Below, one piece after another: positions 59,915-64,000 of a stretch of 64,000 nt of DNA. Origin of the DNA: Streptomyces deccanensis (GTDB taxonomy: Bacteria; Actinomycetota; Actinomycetes; Streptomycetales; Streptomycetaceae); contig NZ_CP092431.1 of assembly GCF_022385335.1 (NCBI RefSeq), forward strand, positions 6,882,001-6,946,000. Reading direction: 5' to 3'. The translations under genes were made by a program, and so were the position numbers. Position 1 is the first letter of the stretch, and every line of letters begins with the position of its first letter. Below the pieces are notes generated by a model. The model saw only the letters and a program-made list of their open reading frames with translations. It was not told the origin of the DNA and searched no databases.

Positions 59915-61150
59915 ATGCGGAAGATTCTCGTCGTCGGAGCCGGCCAGTCCGGGCTGCAACTGGCCCTCGGGCTCCAGTCGCACGGGTACGAGGTCACACT
60001 GATGTCCAATCGCACCCCGGACGAGATACGCGCCGGCCGGATCATGTCCACCCAGTGCATGTTCGACTCGGCCCTGCGCCACGAGCGCGACCTCGACCTC
60101 AACTTCTGGGAGTCCCAGGCCCCGAGGATCGAGGGCGTCGGAGTCTCCGTCGCCGGCCCGGACGGGGAGCGCGCCGTCGACTGGGTCGGCCGGCTGCGCG
60201 GATACGCACAGGCCGTGGACCAGCGGGTGAAGATGGCCGGCTGGCTGGAGACGTTCTCCCGGCGGGGCGGCCAGCTGGTCATCCACGGCGCCGCGGTCTC
60301 CGACCTGGACTACTTCTCCCGCGTGTACGACCTGGTGCTCGTCACCGCGGGCAAGGGCGAACTGGTGCGGATGTTCCGCCGCGACGCCGCCCGCTCGCCC
60401 TACACCGAACCGCAGCGCGCGCTCGCCGCGGTGTACGTGCACGGACTGGGCCCGCGCCCCGAACACCCGGAGTTCGACGCGGCCCGCTGCAACCTCGTGC
60501 CCGGCGTCGGCGAACTCATCGTCCAGCCCGTCCTCACCACCTCGGGCCGCGCCGACGCCCTCTTCTGGCTGGGCCTGCCCGGCGGGCCGCTCGACGTCTT
60601 CGGGGGCGTCCGGGACGCGGAGGAGCAGCTCGCGCTGACCCTGGACCTCATGCAGCGGTACACGCCCTGGGAGTACGCGCGCGCCACGGACGTCGAGGTG
60701 ACGGACCCGGGGGCCGCGCTGACCGGCCGCTACACCCCGGTCGTACGGCACCCCGTCGGGCAACTCCCGAGCGGTGGCCTGGTGCTGGGCGCCGGGGACG
60801 TCGTCGTGGCCAACGACCCGCTCACCGGGCAGGGGGCGAACTCGGCGACCAAGTGCGCGGCCGTGTACCTCGCGGCGATCCTCGACCACGGGGACGGGGA
60901 GTTCGACGAGGCGTGGATGCGGCGGACGTTCGAGCGGTTCTGGCGGATCGCGGGGCCGGTCACCAAGTGGACCAACACGATGTTGGCTCCGCCGGCCGAG
61001 CATGTGCTGGAGCTGGTGGGGGCGGCCGAGGGGTTGCCGGTGGTGGCGGATCGATTCGCCAACGGGTTTGACGATCCGGCGGATTTCGAGGGGTACTTCT
61101 ACGACGCGGAGAAGACCCGGGCGTATCTTGCGGAAGTCGCGGGGGGTTAG
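59915..61150 (+). CDS. Styrene/indole monooxygenase-like FAD-dependent oxygenase
   Basis: A 411-residue protein starting MRKILVVGAGQSGLQLALGLQSHGYEVTLMSNRTPDEI: a GxGxSG dinucleotide motif at 8-13 and the group E (StyA-type) pattern NRTPDEIRAGRIMSTQCMF. Late DPLTGQGANSATKCAA fits the FAD-ring contact. StyA enzymes epoxidise styrene or indole with a separate flavin reductase; no reductase gene lies next to it. It follows the conservon in the same direction, a combination I recall from other Streptomyces conservons. Substrate unknown. Confidence 0.9.
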   Translation: MRKILVVGAGQSGLQLALGLQSHGYEVTLMSNRTPDEIRAGRIMSTQCMFDSALRHERDLDLNFWESQAPRIEGVGVSVAGPDGERAVDWVGRLRGYAQAVDQRVKMAGWLETFSRRGGQLVIHGAAVSDLDYFSRVYDLVLVTAGKGELVRMFRRDAARSPYTEPQRALAAVYVHGLGPRPEHPEFDAARCNLVPGVGELIVQPVLTTSGRADALFWLGLPGGPLDVFGGVRDAEEQLALTLDLMQRYTPWEYARATDVEVTDPGAALTGRYTPVVRHPVGQLPSGGLVLGAGDVVVANDPLTGQGANSATKCAAVYLAAILDHGDGEFDEAWMRRTFERFWRIAGPVTKWTNTMLAPPAEHVLELVGAAEGLPVVADRFANGFDDPADFEGYFYDAEKTRAYLAEVAGG

Positions 61151-61160
61151 GGCCGGGCGC

Positions 61161-61946
61161 CTACTGGGTGGGGGCGCGGGGTTCGTCGGCGGGTGCGGGT
61201 GTGGGGGGCTTCTCGCGCGGTTCCCCGCGCCCCTGAAAGGCTTGCGGGCCCGGCAGCTTCGACGATGCGGCCTTGGCGGTGTCCTCCGATTCCTTGACGG
61301 CGGCGAGTTGGTCCGGGGTCAGGGAGGCGAGGAGTTCCGCGATCTCGGCCAGGCGGTCGGAGGCGGTGTCGTGGTTTCTCCTGTGCTGTTCGGCGAGGGT
61401 GAGTTGGCGGTCCAGGGCCACACGGGCCCTGCGGGCCAGGGCGTCGGTGTCCTGTTCGCTGCCTACCAGGCGCTCGACCGTCTCGGCCCGCTCCCGGGCC
61501 ACCTGCCCGATCACATGGTTCTGCTCCAGCGCCCGGTGCGGGTCCCGGCTCATCAGCAGCCGTACGTAGGGGGAGAGCGCGGTGCTGCTGTTCTGGTACT
61601 GCTGCCGGGCCAGCCGGCCGGCCGCGCCCCGGCTGTCGTGGAGGGAGAGGCGGGCCACCGCGAGACGATGGTCGAGCAGCGCCACCTCGGCGCGCTGCCG
61701 CCTCAGTTCCTGGCCGGTCCTGCCGTAGGCCTCGGCGGCCTTCTCGGCCTCGCGGTGGAGCCGTCGCAGGTCGGTGAGGAGATCGGCGACCGAGCGGTCC
61801 TCGGGGGAGGGGGCCTCGGCGGCTGAGCCGGTGGCGGGGGGTTCGGGCGCGGCCATGACCGGCGTGGGGGCGGTGGTGAGCAGGGCGCCGGCCGTGAGAG
61901 CCGTGACCGTCGCCGTACCGACCAGGCGGAGAAGCCTTGCTGACAC
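61161..61946 (-). CDS. Secreted coiled-coil protein; C-terminus encoded by a dispersed repeat
   Basis: A 261-residue protein with a Sec signal peptide (MSARLLRLVGTATVTALTAGALLTTAPTPVMAAP; cleavage near 33). The mature part is one long helical region ~50-225 (DLLTDLRRLHREAEKAAEAYGRTGQELRRQRAEVALLDH), like the N-terminal coiled coil of NlpC/P60 hydrolases, but no catalytic domain follows. The last ~29 residues (FQGRGEPREKPPTPAPADEPRAPTQ) are translated from repeat copy D. It could be a truncated cell-wall hydrolase relative or a stand-alone coiled-coil partner. Confidence 0.82.
   Translation of the reverse strand: MSARLLRLVGTATVTALTAGALLTTAPTPVMAAPEPPATGSAAEAPSPEDRSVADLLTDLRRLHREAEKAAEAYGRTGQELRRQRAEVALLDHRLAVARLSLHDSRGAAGRLARQQYQNSSTALSPYVRLLMSRDPHRALEQNHVIGQVARERAETVERLVGSEQDTDALARRARVALDRQLTLAEQHRRNHDTASDRLAEIAELLASLTPDQLAAVKESEDTAKAASSKLPGPQAFQGRGEPREKPPTPAPADEPRAPTQ
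61195..61240. repeat. Dispersed repeat copy D, overlapping a coding end
   Basis: Core CGCGCGGTTCCCCGCGCCCC (one substitution) at 61214-61233, single orientation, preceded by a GGGTGCGGGTGTGGGG stretch found also in copy E. It lies inside the last codons of the secreted coiled-coil gene and 60 bp past the flavoprotein stop. Confidence 0.8.
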
Positions 61947-62048
61947 GTCATCACCTCCGGTGCTCAGGTGGGCCGTCCACCTCGCACCGGCAGGATCGGG
62001 GGAGGGAAAGACGGGCGCGCGCCGGGTGGACCGTTCGGTGCCGGGGTG

Positions 62049-62390
62049 TCACTCGTCGGTGGGGCGCGGCCGCGCGGGCGGCGTGGCGGGTTGCCCGTCC
62101 CCGGTGTCCGGGGCACCGGAACCCGCCGGGGCGTCCGGCTTGGACCAGGGCCACTTCAGGCGGCGCCGGGGGTCCGCGTCCGGGGCGTACTCGTACTTCC
62201 ACAGCTGGTGCAGCAAGCCGCCCCGGCCGGCGTCGACCCGGCGGTAGACCAGCACCGTCGGCGGGCCGCCGGCGGCGTCGGGCACCGGGACCCGGTACGT
62301 CTTCGGGGGGTGCCCGGTGATCCCGAGCAGCACGGGCAGGACGCGTCCGTCGAGGGGGCCGCCCACGAAGGGGGTGTCTTGGCTCTTCAC
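62049..62390 (-). CDS. Hypothetical protein, function unknown
   Basis: A 113-residue protein, MKSQDTPFVGGPLDGRVLPVLLGITGHPPKTYRVP. The beta-rich N-terminal ~75 residues (GGPLDGRVLPVL, TVLVYRRVDAGRGGLLHQLWKYEYAP) recur in actinobacterial hypothetical proteins, and the C-terminus is Pro/Asp rich. I do not recognise a named family. It is co-directional with the TetR gene, 24 bp downstream of it. Confidence 0.7.
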   Translation of the reverse strand: MKSQDTPFVGGPLDGRVLPVLLGITGHPPKTYRVPVPDAAGGPPTVLVYRRVDAGRGGLLHQLWKYEYAPDADPRRRLKWPWSKPDAPAGSGAPDTGDGQPATPPARPRPTDE

Positions 62391-62414
62391 GGGACCAGTG
62401 TCACAGGACCGGCG

Positions 62415-63140
62415 TCACAGCAGGTGACCGGCGTCGCCGACGAGGGGCAGGACGCGGCGGGCGAGGGCGCCCACGGCGCCGTCGGAGGTCTCCACGGTGA
62501 GGGCGTGCCGTACGACGGCGGCGGTCTGCGGGTCGCGGCCGGCGGTGGCGGTGAGACAGGCGACGAACTGCTCGACGAGCCAGTCCCGCAGCTCGCCGAC
62601 GTCGGGCCGCTTGCCCTCGTCGAGCCAGATGAGGGAGGCGGCCTCGACGGAGGTGATCCACATACGGACGGTCATCCGCAGCCTCAGGCTCGGCTCGGCC
62701 ACCTCCAAGTGCCGCAGGATGTGGTCGGCGGCGGCCCGCCGGACCCCGTCCACGATGGCCGTCGCCCGCGAGGTCTCCACGACGCTGCCGCCCTGGAGCA
62801 GGGCGCTGAAGCCGGTGTCGTGGGTGTCCACGAAGGCCAGGTACCGGTCGAGGGCGCGGGCCAGGCGGCGGGTGAGGGGGCCCTCGGCGGGCTCGTCGAA
62901 GCAGTGCTCCAGCTCCTCGGCGGCGGTGCGCAGGGCGGCCTCGTAGAGCTGCTGCTTGCCGCCGGGGAAGTAGCGGTAGACGAGGGGGCGGGAGACGCCG
63001 GCCGCCTCGGCGACGTCGTCGAGGGAGACGTCCTCGGGGGTGTTGTGCGCGAACAGCTCCAGGGCCGCGTCCAGCAACTGGCTGCGCCGCTCTTCGACAC
63101 TGAGCCGACGGTATGCGCGGGTGGGGGCGTCGGACGTCAT
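62415..63140 (-). CDS. TetR-family transcriptional regulator
   Basis: From ATG 63140 (MTSDAPTRAYRRLSVEERRSQLLDAALELF), 241 residues. HTH DVSLDDVAEAAGVSRPLVYRYFPGGKQQLYEAAL near 38-71. The C-terminal domain (~80-225) has the usual ligand-pocket helices. The AurF-like oxygenase gene ends 283 bp upstream in the same direction. It may regulate that gene by proximity only. Confidence 0.9.
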   Translation of the reverse strand: MTSDAPTRAYRRLSVEERRSQLLDAALELFAHNTPEDVSLDDVAEAAGVSRPLVYRYFPGGKQQLYEAALRTAAEELEHCFDEPAEGPLTRRLARALDRYLAFVDTHDTGFSALLQGGSVVETSRATAIVDGVRRAAADHILRHLEVAEPSLRLRMTVRMWITSVEAASLIWLDEGKRPDVGELRDWLVEQFVACLTATAGRDPQTAAVVRHALTVETSDGAVGALARRVLPLVGDAGHLL

Positions 63141-63237
63141 ACCCGCAGAGTAGTCGGGGGTGGGTGGCGGGTGCCGAGATCGCGTCAGGGGGTGGGGGTG
63201 CGGGTTCGTCGGCGGGTGCGGGTGGTTCGTGGTTGCT

Positions 63238-63357
63238 CGCGCAGTTCCCCGCGCCCCTGAAAAGCAGGGGCTGCGCCCCCTGCTTTTCATCCCGCGGCCC
63301 CGTCGCCTTTCAGGCCCGCAGGGGCCTGATGCTTTTAGGGGCGCGGGGAACTGCGCG
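63238..63357. repeat. Dispersed repeat copy E, inverted pair
   Basis: The core CGCGCAGTTCCCCGCGCCCC (63238-63257) recurs in reverse at 63338-63357; 22 of 23 positions per arm match (63238-63260 / 63335-63357). The ~74-bp loop contains a nested hairpin of the type AAAAGCAGGGG/CCCCTGCTTTT, also present in copy C. Confidence 0.85.
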
Positions 63358-63422
63358 AGACGCCCCACCGGAGCCGCACTCGCCCACGCACCCGAACCCC
63401 CGAGTCATGAGGCGCCCAACCC

Positions 63423-64000
63423 CTACCGAAGCAGCCCCGAAGACCGCCACATCCGCCGCCCCACACCCCGCAGCACCCCGATGTCGTCCAGGAAGTCCGT
63501 CAGGCGGTTCGCCCCGGTCTGCATGATGTCGCGACGGTGCTCACTCGCCCGCACCTGGGCGACAGCCGCCCGCTGATCGAGGCCGACGTTCGCGTAGACC
63601 TCGGGGTTGATGAAGGCGACGGAGAAGACGCGGGCGAACTCGCCGGACGTGACGCGGGTGAAGCTCCGGGACAGCCGCGGAGCGGTCACCATCTGGCGGC
63701 GCAGTTCCTCCCGGGCGTAGCGGACGTGCCGCGCCTCCTCGACCACATGGATCCGGGTCACGCCCCGCACCAGCGGCTGGACCCGCTCGTCGGGGAAGGT
63801 CAGCCGCTGCATCCAGTCGAGGATCTCCTCACCGAGCAGCGTCGCCGTGAAGGAGCCCGGCGTCGTCGAGATCGTCTTGAAGACGCGGCCCAGGTTCTGG
63901 TGCAGCCGGCTCACCGGATAGTGCGGGGTGCCGCTCTTGCTGATCAGCCGGGCGAACATCTTCGAGTGCCGGCACTCGTCCTCGATCTCGGTGAGCGCGT
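63423..64000 (-). CDS. AurF-like diiron N-oxygenase family protein (C-terminal part; gene runs off the window end)
   Basis: The reverse frame is open from the window edge to TAG at 63423-63425, giving about 192 C-terminal residues. EDECRHSKMF and VVEEARHVRYAREELRR are the two ExxxH-type iron-binding repeats of the AurF/p-aminobenzoate N-oxygenase family; the rest is helical. AurF oxidises aryl amines to nitroarenes using a diiron centre; the natural substrate of this homologue is unknown. Stand-alone AurF-type genes beside TetR regulators are common in Streptomyces. N-terminus outside the window. Confidence 0.85.
   Translation of the reverse strand, partial: ALTEIEDECRHSKMFARLISKSGTPHYPVSRLHQNLGRVFKTISTTPGSFTATLLGEEILDWMQRLTFPDERVQPLVRGVTRIHVVEEARHVRYAREELRRQMVTAPRLSRSFTRVTSGEFARVFSVAFINPEVYANVGLDQRAAVAQVRASEHRRDIMQTGANRLTDFLDDIGVLRGVGRRMWRSSGLLR

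Overview
This window is high-GC chromosomal DNA from a Streptomyces species or a close relative. Third codon positions are strongly G/C-biased, GTG/TTG starts and leaderless genes are common, and the gene set is diagnostic: a sigH-type stress sigma factor with its anti-sigma partner, nickel superoxide dismutase with its peptidase, the actinobacterial fused 2-oxoglutarate decarboxylase/dehydrogenase Kgd, an HspR-controlled lon, and a conservon. From memory, the order sigH ... encapsulin ... sodN ... glutamate-type ABC ... malic enzyme ... kgd ... lon follows the core-chromosome order of S. coelicolor, so most of the window looks ancestral. Accessory DNA is concentrated at about 40.6-50.75 kb.

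Layout. 0-6.8 kb: lipid kinase (partial), membrane protein, sigH/ushX, UBP zinc finger, Na+/H+ antiporter, ACC deaminase-like enzyme, amidase. 7.1-9.9 kb: a family 2B encapsulin shell gene (HK97 fold carrying a cyclic-nucleotide-binding domain) followed by a polyprenyl synthase with a long disordered N-terminus, a shell/cargo nanocompartment pair. 10.1-14.4 kb: TetR/DHFR-like divergent pair, zinc-ribbon protein, YciI, two VOC proteins, AraC regulator. 14.4-20.4 kb: LacI-controlled sugar ABC importer divergent from a GH32-type fructan hydrolase. 20.5-22.9 kb: sodN/sodX, CGNR regulator, methyltransferase. 23-27.6 kb: glutamate-type ABC importer and malic enzyme. 27.9-33.1 kb: oxidoreductase, HTH/Clp-N operon, PadR/DUF4097 pair and small hypothetical genes. 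33.2-36.99 kb: kgd. 37.8-40.6 kb: two-component system and spermidine-synthase-like protein. 40.7-45.5 kb: a shortened GH3 gene, a decayed TetR gene, a rhomboid-like protein, a GNAT and a phosphotransferase. 45.7-50.65 kb: a complete Tn7-like transposition module (TnsA-like nuclease, DDE transposase TniA, AAA+ TniB, TniQ) in translationally coupled order. 50.8-53.3 kb: lon. 53.5-61.2 kb: MarR, PP2C-like protein, conservon (sensor ATPase, roadblock, DUF742, GTPase) plus a styrene/indole-monooxygenase-like flavoprotein. 61.2-64 kb: secreted coiled-coil protein, hypothetical protein, TetR, and an AurF-like diiron oxygenase running off the end.

The two most notable systems are the encapsulin/polyprenyl-synthase pair and the Tn7-like module beside lon. 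Other signals are a dispersed intergenic repeat family (five sites, two of them long inverted pairs, one apparently recruited as coding sequence), a bipartite 34-bp motif found upstream of two unrelated genes 22 kb apart, paired TGTCAAC palindromes at a leaderless promoter, a HAIR (HspR) box before lon, and a probable frameshift in the DUF4097 gene. I see no rRNA, intact tRNA, CRISPR array or replication origin.
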